Source: Virgibacillus halotolerans
GTDB taxonomy: Bacteria > Bacillota > Bacilli > Bacillales > Amphibacillaceae
Assembly: GCF_016908515.1 (NCBI RefSeq)
Contig: NZ_JAFBEA010000001.1
Span: forward strand, 1,054,001 to 1,118,000
DNA length: 64,000 bases
Reading direction: 5' to 3'
The position numbers and the translations under genes are program-made. Below, in pieces: positions 52,138 to 60,537 of this stretch. Position 1 is the stretch's first letter; each line of letters starts with the position of its first letter. The notes below the pieces were generated by a model, which worked only from the letters and a program-made list of their open reading frames with translations, was not told the DNA's origin and ran no database searches.

Positions 52138-53382
52138 CTATGCGAGTGTATTCTTTTCTACCTTACCATTTTTAATAACAACTTGAACGGTATCATTATC
52201 TGCTAATGAATAAATATCTTCTAGCGGATTACCTTTAACAATAATAATATCTGCAAGTTTATCTAGTTCGATCGTACCTACTTTATCTTCCCAGCCTAAA
52301 CATGTTGCAGCTGATTTTGTGGAAGCGACAATTGTTTCCATTGGTGACATGCCACCATCTGCCATTAAACCAAGCTCCCTTAAATTTGTACCATGTTTGA
52401 ACACGCCTGCGTCCGTTCCCATTGCAATTTTCACACCGGATTCATATGCCTTTGTAAAGCTTGCCTTATGATACTCAATGACTTCTTTCGATTTTTCGAC
52501 TGCAGAATCAGGCATGCCTACTTCATCAGCTGTTTCCAGTACAGCAACTGGAGCAAGCAATGTTGGGACCAAATATGTGCCGTTTGATTTCATTAATTCG
52601 ATGGACTCGTCATCTAGGAAAATGCCATGTTCAATCGAGTGAACGCCTGCTTTTACAGCGTTTTTAATTCCTTCTGCACCTTGCGCATGGGCCATTACTT
52701 TGACGCCTTTTCTAAAGCTGGCTTCTTCAACAACTACTTTCAATTCCTCTAATGAAAATTGCGTGAATTCAGGATGATCTGTTGCACTTAATACGCCACC
52801 GGTTGCATGAACCTTGATCACCTCTGCACCTGCTCGCAGCATTTCCCGTGTTCTTTTTCGTACTTCCTCTACCCCGTCACATTTTCCGTTCGGCATACCC
52901 GGATAATCGGATTGAAGCAAGTCAACAACATTACCTGAAACAGTATAACCATCTCCATGCCCGCCAGTAATGGTTAAAGCATTAATGCTTAATTGTAACC
53001 TTGGACCAGCGATGAGCCCTTCTTCAATTGCTTTTTTAACACCTAAATCTGTCCCAAGTGCATCTCTTACCGATGTAACTCCTGCATGTAGTGTCGTTTC
53101 CAAATATTTTGCAGCTTGATAGAATTTATAAGAGAATGGTGTTTCCAGTCTTTGTGCGATTGGTGAAAATTCCATCATCATATGCACATGTGTATCAATC
53201 ATTCCTGGAAGGATCGTGCCACCTTGTGCATCCACAACCGTTTCTTCTCCCGTAGCAGTATAATTTGCTTCTGGGCCGACGTAAATAATACGCGTTTCAT
53301 CTGTTACAACAATAGCGTTTTTTTGTGCTTCTCCACCATTTCCATCAATCAACAAACCATTTTTAATTATTTTTTTAGTCAT
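52138..53382 (-). CDS. Metal-dependent amidohydrolase (imidazolonepropionase/prolidase-like)
   Basis: A 414-residue amidohydrolase-superfamily enzyme. The metal site is complete: DTHVHMMME (HxH) near 63, the carbamylated Lys in VIKVHATGG near 190, His in VMAHAQG near 230 and HSIEHG near 250, and the final Asp in MGTDAGV near 318. It resembles the branch with Xaa-Pro dipeptidases Sgx9260-type and imidazolonepropionase-like proteins; the substrate is probably an acyl-amino acid or cyclic amide. Its start lies 12 bp after the stop of a polytopic membrane protein on the same strand, suggesting uptake plus hydrolysis of the same compound. Confidence 0.85.
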   Translation of the reverse strand: MTKKIIKNGLLIDGNGGEAQKNAIVVTDETRIIYVGPEANYTATGEETVVDAQGGTILPGMIDTHVHMMMEFSPIAQRLETPFSYKFYQAAKYLETTLHAGVTSVRDALGTDLGVKKAIEEGLIAGPRLQLSINALTITGGHGDGYTVSGNVVDLLQSDYPGMPNGKCDGVEEVRKRTREMLRAGAEVIKVHATGGVLSATDHPEFTQFSLEELKVVVEEASFRKGVKVMAHAQGAEGIKNAVKAGVHSIEHGIFLDDESIELMKSNGTYLVPTLLAPVAVLETADEVGMPDSAVEKSKEVIEYHKASFTKAYESGVKIAMGTDAGVFKHGTNLRELGLMADGGMSPMETIVASTKSAATCLGWEDKVGTIELDKLADIIIVKGNPLEDIYSLADNDTVQVVIKNGKVEKNTLA

Positions 53383-53394
53383 TTGAATTCCTCC

Positions 53395-54549
53395 TTATAA
53401 CGTTTGTACTAACACACCAGCTATAACCACAGATGCAACTGTAACCGTGGTGAAACCACCTATTAGCATTGGCGTTAGTAATTCATCAAATAATAATTTC
53501 TGTTCCTTTTCATTTCTGGCAACACTCCTACTAACCTCTTCACACAGTAGATAGTCTGCCGGGAAACCAAACAGAGCTGTCAGTGCTACTGGCATGCCCT
53601 TGAACGGATGCCACTTGACCAACTTGGATGTAATATAACCACCAAGCATAATTCCAAATGTACCTAGCACTAAGATTAAAAGAATAGCAGGGAAATTATG
53701 CCATACATCTTGCGGCGATACGTCTGCCATCGTTCCAATTACAACGAATATGATTGCAAGCATCGTGATCGTGAAAGAATTAGATTTTTCCAGTGTTTTC
53801 GTTTCAAAAAGACCAAATTTCACACCAATAATACCAATAGCCAAACACCACAAACTATAATGGATTCCAGTTAATTCACCAAGTATAACCCCAATAGCCG
53901 CACCAACAAATACAAAGAACAGTTTCAATGTCATACTCGTTTTAATTGAATTCGTCTTATTATCTGCTTGCTCATCATCAGAACTCACCGGAACGAATGT
54001 ACCATTATCCATCTCGCCCTGTAGTTTAATGGCGTATCTTCTCATAAAGTTCATCGCTAAAGGCATGCCCATTACACCTTGAAAAGCAACAACTAAAGCC
54101 GGTATTACAACAAGGCTTGTCAAACCAATTTCGGTCAATTTCTCCGAAGTAATAATTAAAGCAATGATTCCACCACTGATCGGTCCCACTCCAGCAACAG
54201 CTGTTGGATAGTCAAAAACAAGTGGAACGATCGTCAATATCAAAATACCTGATACGACGAGTCCTCCTAAAGCAATCAATACTGCTTTGATCTGACTCTT
54301 TAATATAGAGAAAGGAATTAATGTGCCCATATGCAAAATAGCGGGGCCAATTAGGATTGCTCCTAGTGCAGGAAATGTTGATTTTTCCAAAATATCATCT
54401 GGAAACAACCCTGTCCATGACAATACCAAAAACCCCAGCATGGCAGTGAGCAACATAGGGACTCTGGCTCTGGAAATAATCGAAATCCATTCTCCTAGTG
54501 CGATTAATGCGAAAATTAAGACTGTAGCAACCAATGGATTCTCTAACAT
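53395..54549 (-). CDS. Polytopic membrane protein, putative transporter partner of the amidohydrolase
   Basis: A 384-residue integral membrane protein with about ten hydrophobic segments and a charged cytosolic loop near 190-205 (SSDDEQADNKTNSIKTS). Glycine- and proline-rich motifs such as GVGPISGGIIALIITSEKLTE near 120 and the internal FGFPADYLLCEEVSRSVARN near 325 recall glutamate:sodium (ESS)-like or DUF3100 carriers, but I cannot place it firmly. GGGGAGG precedes the ATG. It is the first gene of a two-gene unit with the amidohydrolase, so a role in importing that enzyme's substrate is inferred from context only. Confidence 0.72.
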   Translation of the reverse strand: MLENPLVATVLIFALIALGEWISIISRARVPMLLTAMLGFLVLSWTGLFPDDILEKSTFPALGAILIGPAILHMGTLIPFSILKSQIKAVLIALGGLVVSGILILTIVPLVFDYPTAVAGVGPISGGIIALIITSEKLTEIGLTSLVVIPALVVAFQGVMGMPLAMNFMRRYAIKLQGEMDNGTFVPVSSDDEQADNKTNSIKTSMTLKLFFVFVGAAIGVILGELTGIHYSLWCLAIGIIGVKFGLFETKTLEKSNSFTITMLAIIFVVIGTMADVSPQDVWHNFPAILLILVLGTFGIMLGGYITSKLVKWHPFKGMPVALTALFGFPADYLLCEEVSRSVARNEKEQKLLFDELLTPMLIGGFTTVTVASVVIAGVLVQTL

Positions 54550-54934
54550 GTAATCCCTCCCCTATGAATATTTTATACAATATATCACTTGAGGAAGGTT
54601 TTGTCTATATGTTTTTTCGACATGTTTCTACAATTACTTATTATCTATTTTAATCACAAAGAGATTACGAGATCAGTATGGTAGTGCCCAATCCAGCTTA
54701 ATAGCGCTTTCTAAAATAGATATTAAGTGTTGTTCAATATGTAATATATCAATTTAAAAACTTCACTTGGTATCCAATTCCGATAAAATTACACACGGTG
54801 ATAATTTATCGTAGATTAATGCGCAGTTAAAGACCGATTTGTTCAACTAACATCCAGAGGGAATGACAGGATGTCCTGAGCTTCCCGCCCCCCTCTGAAT
54901 GAAATTTCACTTTTATGGGTCTACCCATAATCAT
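54550..54934. other. Intergenic DNA with a nested GC-rich hairpin
   Basis: No gene is supported. At 54855-54897 the sequence folds as nested arms: CAGAGG with CCTCTG outside, GGGAA with TTCCC, and CAGGA with TCCTG inside. This is a compact three-tier structure in otherwise AT-rich DNA. It has no T run and matches no riboswitch I know. It may be a structured leader, transcript end or small RNA. Confidence 0.5.
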
Positions 54935-55207
54935 TTATTCTATCGTCATTGCCCATTCATGAATTTCATAGTCTCTTGCACCATGTAACACGTATGGATC
55001 CTGTTTCACCATCTGTTCGACTTCTTCGTAGCTTTCAGCCTGATAAATGACAAGTCCTCCCGTCCCATCGGTGAAACGCCCTTTGGCAAATACATGCCCT
55101 TTCTCTGCTAATTGTTTTAAAAAGTCCAGATGGTCCTGACGATATTGCTTACTCTTTTCCTCGTCCTTCATCGGTGATAAAACTGCGTAATAGTTCATCT
55201 TCTCCAC
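54935..55207 (-). CDS. YciI-like protein
   Basis: A 90-residue protein of the YCII family, dimeric alpha+beta-barrel proteins related to muconolactone isomerase and with a proposed His/Asp catalytic pair. The family order is seen: MNYYAVLSPMKDEEKSKQYR, the DHLDFLKQLAEKGHVFAKGR helix-strand, GGLVIYQAESYEEVEQMVKQ and DPYVLHGARDYEIHEWAMTI. The His and Asp near the N-terminus and the DPY motif are kept. Its function in bacilli is unknown. It stands 88 bp downstream of a VOC gene on the same strand, perhaps co-transcribed. Confidence 0.85.
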   Translation of the reverse strand: MEKMNYYAVLSPMKDEEKSKQYRQDHLDFLKQLAEKGHVFAKGRFTDGTGGLVIYQAESYEEVEQMVKQDPYVLHGARDYEIHEWAMTIE

Positions 55208-55295
55208 CCTTTCATATCTTGTTCCCTTATATTATGGCATATGCTGGTAAGTACTGTCATCTAACGAACAAATCTCCGGGTCATCGTCAGGCTAT

Positions 55296-55955
55296 TTATT
55301 CTCCGGAGAATGTCATGACGCCGTCTTCATCCAATGCGAGATGACGTCCATCGTCTAATGTCATTTCGAGCGGATGTGTCTCTGCTTTGTTTTTGGAAAA
55401 CTTCCATTTCCAATCCGGTGGTGTTAGCACGATGAAGGTATCGCCTTTCCCCAGATAGTTCAATGTATTAGGATCTATCATTGTCCCATGACGGAGTGGT
55501 ATGCCAAAATCTTGTAAATCATCGCCAACTTGCGTAACATATGGCGTCGTTATTCCAACTTCACTTATATCAAAAAAAGCCTCCTTCGTCAGATCACCAA
55601 AAAGATCCCGATGCCTGCGACCGATTAGTTCAATCAGATTTCCCGCCGGATCCTCAAAGTACATAGAATCTGAATCGAGACTCGAATAATAAATCTCGTT
55701 AATTCCACCATCCTTGTTCAACGTCAGTCGATCCTGTATCCAGGCTTTCATAATAACAAACTGGTTCCCTGGAATATTAATAGCAAAATGATAAAATGAC
55801 GGCACATCTGATTGTTGAAACGTTATATCCGTCTCGCCGATATTCACCGTAAATTGTTCATTTGTGGATGCTACGATTTCCCGTTCTAGCACATTTGCAT
55901 AAAAACGTTTCAATAATTTCAATTTATCCGTATGAAATAATACCGATTTGAACAT
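55296..55955 (-). CDS. VOC-family protein, two-module (catechol dioxygenase-like fold)
   Basis: A 219-residue protein with two beta-alpha-beta modules. The first is VLFHTDKLKLLKRFYANVLE, FYHFAINIPGNQFVIMKAWI, then MYFEDPAGNLIELIGRR with the metal-position Glu. The second half (TKEAFFDISEVGITTPYVTQ onward) resembles CppA-type C-terminal domains and ends with DGRHLALDEDGVMTF. Similar Bacillus proteins are annotated as catechol-2,3-dioxygenase-like without proof. The metal His ligand set is only partly evident, so catalysis is uncertain. Confidence 0.8.
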   Translation of the reverse strand: MFKSVLFHTDKLKLLKRFYANVLEREIVASTNEQFTVNIGETDITFQQSDVPSFYHFAINIPGNQFVIMKAWIQDRLTLNKDGGINEIYYSSLDSDSMYFEDPAGNLIELIGRRHRDLFGDLTKEAFFDISEVGITTPYVTQVGDDLQDFGIPLRHGTMIDPNTLNYLGKGDTFIVLTPPDWKWKFSKNKAETHPLEMTLDDGRHLALDEDGVMTFSGE

Positions 55956-56027
55956 GATCTCACCTCAAATTTTGGGAATGCGTTGATTCACAGTCCTTTC
56001 TATCATTGTATCATTTTCATACATATT

Positions 56028-56081
56028 AGGGGACAGTCCCCCATCACACTATCGCTTTAGCGTGGTGGGGGACTGTCCCTT
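56028..56081. repeat. GGGGACAGTCCCC dispersed hairpin, copy 2 (also terminator)
   Basis: AGGGGACAGTCCCCCA pairs with TGGGGGACTGTCCCT, with inner complementary arms around ATCGCTTT. It shares the GGGGACAGTCCCCCATC core with the copy at 23696-23751 but has a different loop. It ends the proline operon directly after putP. Confidence 0.85.
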
Positions 56082-56085
56082 TATT

Positions 56086-57561
56086 TTATTTGCTTTCTAT
56101 TAATTTTTCTTCCATTTTTTCAAATTGATCTTGTACGGGTTTCTTTGGGTCTGTTGTTAACTTACTAACAACAATAACTGCAAGTAAACTCAGCAAGAAT
56201 CCTGGTATGATTTCATATAGGAAATCGGATAACCCCGGAATGGAGAGCCAAATAATAACGGTTATCCCACCAACAAGCATACCTGCAAGTGCTCCCCATT
56301 TTGTCATCCGTTTCCAATAAAGGCTTAATAATACGACTGGTCCAAAGGCTGAGCCAAATCCTGCCCACGCATGACTTACGAGATCCAAGATCGTATTGTT
56401 CGGCGAATAAGCTAGTATTAAACTAACTACTGCAACTGCTAATACAGCTAAACGTCCAACGAGAACCAGTTCTTTATCGGAAGCTTCTTTCTTGAAGAAA
56501 GTTCGATAAAAATCTTCTGTAATGGCACTTGATGTAACTAACAACTGCGAGGAAACCGTACTCATAATTGCGGCTAGAATTGCCGCCAGGATAAATCCTG
56601 TTATTAATGGATGAAATAATATTTCTGCAAAGACGATCAGCACTGTCTCGGGGTCTTCAAGCAGACCTGGTTTATCAGCGAAATAAGATACCCCAATCAA
56701 GCCGGTCAGCATTGCTCCGATAAGCGAAATAACCATCCATCCAATACCAATACGACGGGCGGACTTTAACTCCTTCACGGATGTAATTGCCATAAATCGA
56801 ACAATAATATGCGGCTGGCCAACATATCCAAGCCCCCATGCCAGATAGGATATAATCCCCAGCACCGAAGTCCCTCTAAAAAGATCCATTAACTTCGGAT
56901 CAATCGCTTGAATATCCTGCCAGACGATATGCGGCCCTCCGACATCTGCAAAAGCCACAATCGGAACTAAAACCAACGCAACAATCATAATGATTCCTTG
57001 GACAAAGTCGGTCCAACTCACTGCCAAAAAGCCACCAAACAGTGTGTAAGCAACAATTACGCCTACCGTTACAAATAGGCCCAGTTTGTAATCCAGGCCA
57101 AATGCACTTTCAAATAATTTTCCACCTGATACCATTCCCGCGGAAGCGTATAATGCGAAGAAAACGAGGATGACAATACCAGAAACTAATCTTAGTATAT
57201 TAGATGAGTCATGAAATCTATTTTCTAAAAAGTCTGGGATGGTTATCGAATCATTAGCAATTTCCGTATAGGTTCTTAATCTCGGTGCGACAATTAAATA
57301 ATTCAAATATGCCCCGATGGAAAGACCAATAGCAAGCCATGCACTTGCCATACCAGTTACATACATCGCACCTGGTAAGCCCATTACCATCCAACCACTC
57401 ATATCGGCCGCACCTGCCGATAAAGCGGTGACTGCTGGTCCTAAGCCCCTTCCACCAAGCATGTAATCTGATAAGTTTGATGTTTTCCGATAAGACCAAT
57501 AGCCTATTAGTAACATGCCGACCATATAAATAGCCAACGATATAAATACTCCGATTTCCAC
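56086..57561 (-). CDS. putP: Sodium/proline symporter
   Basis: Imports proline with sodium across the cytoplasmic membrane (SSS family). The 491 residues give about 13 helices. Typical motifs are SDYMLGGRGLGPAVTALSAG and AADMSGWMVMGLPGAMYVTG near 30-70, with Asp and Trp of the substrate/sodium site, then AVSWTDFVQGIIMIVALVL near 178 and the sodium-site AAIMSTVSSQLLVTSSAITE near 330. The start is GTG with GGGGCG upstream. It is the last gene of rocA/putC-putB-putP, 81 bp after proline dehydrogenase, so uptake and catabolism of proline are co-expressed. An osmotic role (OpuE type) is less likely in this operon. Confidence 0.92.
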   Translation of the reverse strand: MEIGVFISLAIYMVGMLLIGYWSYRKTSNLSDYMLGGRGLGPAVTALSAGAADMSGWMVMGLPGAMYVTGMASAWLAIGLSIGAYLNYLIVAPRLRTYTEIANDSITIPDFLENRFHDSSNILRLVSGIVILVFFALYASAGMVSGGKLFESAFGLDYKLGLFVTVGVIVAYTLFGGFLAVSWTDFVQGIIMIVALVLVPIVAFADVGGPHIVWQDIQAIDPKLMDLFRGTSVLGIISYLAWGLGYVGQPHIIVRFMAITSVKELKSARRIGIGWMVISLIGAMLTGLIGVSYFADKPGLLEDPETVLIVFAEILFHPLITGFILAAILAAIMSTVSSQLLVTSSAITEDFYRTFFKKEASDKELVLVGRLAVLAVAVVSLILAYSPNNTILDLVSHAWAGFGSAFGPVVLLSLYWKRMTKWGALAGMLVGGITVIIWLSIPGLSDFLYEIIPGFLLSLLAVIVVSKLTTDPKKPVQDQFEKMEEKLIESK

Positions 57562-57642
57562 AAAATCGCCCCTTTTATTAGATTGGCTTCCTAAATTATT
57601 ATTTGGTCATGATGCAAGTGATTCGATCTAGCGAATAAATTG

Positions 57643-58641
57643 TTATTTCCTTCTTTTTTTCCTCCATATGAAGAAAGTTAAGGCTATGGCTGCGCCTGCA
57701 ATAATCGGTCCTTTTTTCAATTTATTATCTTTTGTGTAAAAAGCATCTTTCGCGACCAGGTTCAAATTTTGCGGACGCTCTGCTAGCCTACGCATGAAAT
57801 AACCGAACCAATCATTACCAAAAGGAATATAGGTACAGAATCGATAACCCTCTTCGGCGAGTTTATATTGCATTTCTGTTCGAAAGCCATACAACATTTG
57901 GAACTCAAAATTATCCCCGCTGATCTGGTTCTCTTCGATGAAATCCTTCAATTCATTGATAATATTGTGGTCATGCGTAGCAATGGAAGTAAATGTGTTC
58001 CCTAGCAATCGCTTTTTCGCAAGTTTAATATAATTGCTGTCAATTTGTTCTTTAGACTGATAGGCTACATCTCCACTTTCTTTATAAGCACCTTTTACTA
58101 GTCGGATTCTTACATCTTTAAGCAAATCCAGATCTGCTTCCACACGATATAGATAGGACTGGATAACGGTTCCCACATTACTGTATTCTTTATTTAAAAT
58201 TTCTACAGCTTCAAGTGTGCGATTATAATATGCATAATTCTCCATATCTATGTTAATAAAAATATCGTACTTAGCCGCAATGTCCAAGATTTGCCTTATG
58301 TTGTCCAGACAAAATTCTGGATCGATATCCAAACCCAACTGTGTCAACTTCACCGATATATGACAATCTAATTTTTCCGTATGAATTTCATCCAAGATCC
58401 GGATAATATCATCCTTGGCCATGCTTGCTTCCGTTTTATCTGATACAAATTCTCCCAAATTATCGAGTGTGCAGTATATTCCCTGTTGATTGAGCTCTCT
58501 TACTGTATTCATCACACTTTCAATCGTCGTTCCCGCAACAAATTTCTCAGCACCTAACTGAAAACCCCATTTTTTAGCATTCGTATTTAAAAATTTATTG
58601 TTCGATAAGCCGATAAAGAAATCTCTTGTTAGATTAGACAT
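57643..58641 (-). CDS. putB: Proline dehydrogenase with C-terminal membrane tail
   Basis: A FAD enzyme oxidising proline to pyrroline-5-carboxylate and feeding electrons to quinone. The 332 residues carry the monofunctional PRODH beta-barrel: CHISVKLTQLGLDID near 113, NIDMENYAYYNRTLE near 152, VRIRLVKGAYKE near 200, and FEFQMLYGFRTEMQYKL then FGNDWFGYFMRRLAERPQN near 265-295 (substrate-binding RR). Unlike the roughly 303-residue B. subtilis enzymes it continues with a hydrophobic helix, GPIIAGAAIALTFFIWRKKR, which looks like a tail anchor. A hairpin with one G-U pair (58673-58700) lies in the gap to the preceding dehydrogenase gene. Confidence 0.92.
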   Translation of the reverse strand: MSNLTRDFFIGLSNNKFLNTNAKKWGFQLGAEKFVAGTTIESVMNTVRELNQQGIYCTLDNLGEFVSDKTEASMAKDDIIRILDEIHTEKLDCHISVKLTQLGLDIDPEFCLDNIRQILDIAAKYDIFINIDMENYAYYNRTLEAVEILNKEYSNVGTVIQSYLYRVEADLDLLKDVRIRLVKGAYKESGDVAYQSKEQIDSNYIKLAKKRLLGNTFTSIATHDHNIINELKDFIEENQISGDNFEFQMLYGFRTEMQYKLAEEGYRFCTYIPFGNDWFGYFMRRLAERPQNLNLVAKDAFYTKDNKLKKGPIIAGAAIALTFFIWRKKRRK

Positions 58642-58672
58642 GTTCCCCAGCCCCTTATATCATGTAATCTGC

Positions 58673-58700
58673 ATGCGGCAAGTAATGATGCTTACCGCAT
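58673..58700 (-). other. Intercistronic RNA hairpin in the proline operon
   Basis: In minus-strand RNA, ATGCGGTAAG pairs with CTTGCCGCAT (one wobble, 8-nt loop) between the P5C dehydrogenase and proline dehydrogenase genes. The forward-strand version would have a mismatch, so the fold favours the mRNA strand. It could set relative transcript stability. Confidence 0.5.
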
Positions 58701-58712
58701 ACAGCAAGGTAG

Positions 58713-60260
58713 TTAAAACATTTCAGACACTGTTTTGGCTTCCAAAAAATGTTGCAGATAATCTGGTCCGCCTGCTTTTGAATCCGTACCAGACATTTTA
58801 AATCCACCAAATGGATGGTACCCAACAATAGCCGCTGTACATCCACGGTTAAAATAAAGATTACCAACATGGAAATCATAACGGGCACGATTCAGATGGG
58901 CACGGTTGTTGGAGATCACTGCACCTGTCAAACCATATTCCGTATTATTGGCAATTTCCAACAGTTCATCGAAATCTTTCGCTTTAGCGAAGGCAACAAC
59001 CGGTCCAAAGATTTCCTCTTGCATGATTCTAGCTTTCGGATCCAAATCTTTAAAAATCGTTGGGTAAACAAGATAGCCGTTGGTATGATCTGTCTCCCCA
59101 CCGTATGCAAGCACACCTTCATTTTTACCGATTTCAATGTAATCTTTGATTTTATCAAACTGTTTCTGGTTCACAACGGCACCCATATATACATTTTCCT
59201 CCGATGGATTACCAACCGTTAATTTTTTTGTCAATGCAATTGCTTTTTCCAGTACTTCGTCATAGACATTTTCATGAATAATCGCTCTTGAACATGCAGA
59301 ACATTTCTGACCGGAAAAACCAAATGCAGAATTGACAATCGCGTCTGCCGCTAAATCAAGGTCGGAATCCTGATCAACGATAATCGTATCCTTACCACCC
59401 ATTTCAGCCACGACACGTTTCAAGAATTGTTGTCCCTCCTGCACTTTCGCAGCACGTTCCATGATCCGTGTTCCAGTTGCACGAGAACCGGTAAAATTGA
59501 TAAAGTGGGTATCTTTATGATCCACAAGATAATCACCAATTTCTTCGGGATCACCAGGGACAAAGTTCAGTACGCCTTTTGGCAAACCAGCTTCTTCCAA
59601 CACCTCCACTAATTTATAGGCAATAACTGGTGTGTTCTCAGATGGTTTCAACAGAACCGGATTTCCTGCCACGATTGGTGCAGCTACTGTTCCGCAGACA
59701 ATTGCAAAGGCGAAGTTCCATGGTGGAATTGTTACACCAGGCCCCATTGGCTGATAAATATACGTGTTATGTTCATTCGGACGATCATTTAACGCTTTCC
59801 CTTTACCAAGCTCGATCATCTGACGTGCATAATATTCCAGAAAATCAATACCTTCTGCCGTATCTCCATCGGCCTGATCCCATGGTTTACCCGCGTCATA
59901 GACCAACCATGCTGAAAACTCATGCTTCCGTCGTCTGACAATCGCCGCAGCCTTAAATAAGATATCTGCTCGTTCTGCCGGTGTCCATTCTCTCCACGCT
60001 TGGAATGCCTCCAGCGCACTATTCATTGCTTGATCAACATGTTCCTTTGTCGCTTTTGCAACACTGCCAATCACCTGTGACTTATTTGCTGGGTTAGTTG
60101 ATACCAATTGATCATCCGTGTAAATCTTCTCCCCATTAATAACCAATGGATATTCCCGTCCTAATTCTCCTTGCACCTGTTTTAACGCATCCTCAAATGC
60201 TTTACGATTTTCTTCTGCTTTAAAGTCTGTAAATGGTTCGTGCTTAAATGGTAATACCAA
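58713..60260 (-). CDS. rocA: 1-pyrroline-5-carboxylate dehydrogenase
   Basis: Oxidises glutamate semialdehyde (from P5C) to glutamate with NAD, completing proline or arginine breakdown. The 515 residues start [12 protein letters not shown], as in Bacillus RocA. They show [20 protein letters not shown] near 168, [12 protein letters not shown] near 243, the general base Glu in [12 protein letters not shown] near 286 and the catalytic Cys in [17 protein letters not shown] near 320. The start is a TTG with AGGGGG 8 nt upstream and no alternative. First gene of the operon with putB and putP, behind a sigma-54 promoter (60352-60367). Also named putC when linked to proline genes. Confidence 0.94.
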   Translation of the reverse strand: MVLPFKHEPFTDFKAEENRKAFEDALKQVQGELGREYPLVINGEKIYTDDQLVSTNPANKSQVIGSVAKATKEHVDQAMNSALEAFQAWREWTPAERADILFKAAAIVRRRKHEFSAWLVYDAGKPWDQADGDTAEGIDFLEYYARQMIELGKGKALNDRPNEHNTYIYQPMGPGVTIPPWNFAFAIVCGTVAAPIVAGNPVLLKPSENTPVIAYKLVEVLEEAGLPKGVLNFVPGDPEEIGDYLVDHKDTHFINFTGSRATGTRIMERAAKVQEGQQFLKRVVAEMGGKDTIIVDQDSDLDLAADAIVNSAFGFSGQKCSACSRAIIHENVYDEVLEKAIALTKKLTVGNPSEENVYMGAVVNQKQFDKIKDYIEIGKNEGVLAYGGETDHTNGYLVYPTIFKDLDPKARIMQEEIFGPVVAFAKAKDFDELLEIANNTEYGLTGAVISNNRAHLNRARYDFHVGNLYFNRGCTAAIVGYHPFGGFKMSGTDSKAGGPDYLQHFLEAKTVSEMF

Positions 60261-60351
60261 TATAAAAACCCCCTAAATTTATTTTGTAAGTAAACAATTG
60301 TTTGTAACAAAAAAGGATAAACTACTTAAAATCCATCCCTACAACTTACAT

Positions 60352-60367
60352 TGCAAGAACCATGCCA
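60352..60367 (-). promoter_or_regulatory. Sigma-54 (SigL) promoter of the proline operon
   Basis: On the minus strand TGGCATGGTTCTTGCA fits TGGCAC-N5-TTGCW with the invariant GG and GC 10 bp apart. The start would be near 60341, leaving an 80-nt leader before the TTG of rocA. B. subtilis roc genes are also SigL-dependent. Confidence 0.87.
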
Positions 60368-60394
60368 ACTTCTTCACGAACCATCAACAATATC

Positions 60395-60408
60395 GGCAAA
60401 CGCTTACA
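60395..60408. promoter_or_regulatory. Candidate cre (CcpA) site
   Basis: GGCAAACGCTTACA matches TGNAANCGNWNNCW except for the first base. It lies between the activator sites and the sigma-54 promoter, where CcpA could block activation. Confidence 0.45.
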
Positions 60409-60452
60409 TTAAACAGCTTTTCATCCGCAAATTTAGACAAGATATTTATCCG

Positions 60453-60505
60453 TACACTTGTAAATCTCCTTTACACAATTGTAAAATAGGCTTACAATTA
60501 TGTAA
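60453..60505. promoter_or_regulatory. Phased operator array for the RocR-like activator
   Basis: TACA-CT-TGTA (centre 60457.5), TTTACA-CAAT-TGTAAA (60477.5) and TTACA-ATTA-TGTAA (60498.5) are inverted repeats spaced 20 and 21 bp, about two helix turns. They lie 105-150 bp upstream of the sigma-54 promoter, as enhancers do, and overlap the activator gene's own promoter. Confidence 0.65.
60470..60498 (+). promoter_or_regulatory. SigA-type promoter of the RocR-like gene
   Basis: TTTACA (60470-60475), 17 bp, TACAAT (60493-60498). Both boxes are built from arms of the operator palindromes, which predicts negative autoregulation. Confidence 0.6.
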
Positions 60506-60537
60506 ACTAATCTTTACAATATTGGGAGGTGAAATCT

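Noticed and set aside
51882..52175. 97-codon frame through the 21-bp repeats
   Set aside because: No ribosome site, crosses two strong terminators and the repeat length alone explains the open frame.
52138..53382. hutI (imidazolonepropionase)
   Set aside because: The amidohydrolase lacks histidine-utilisation neighbours and is coupled to an unrelated transporter, so the specific name is not justified.
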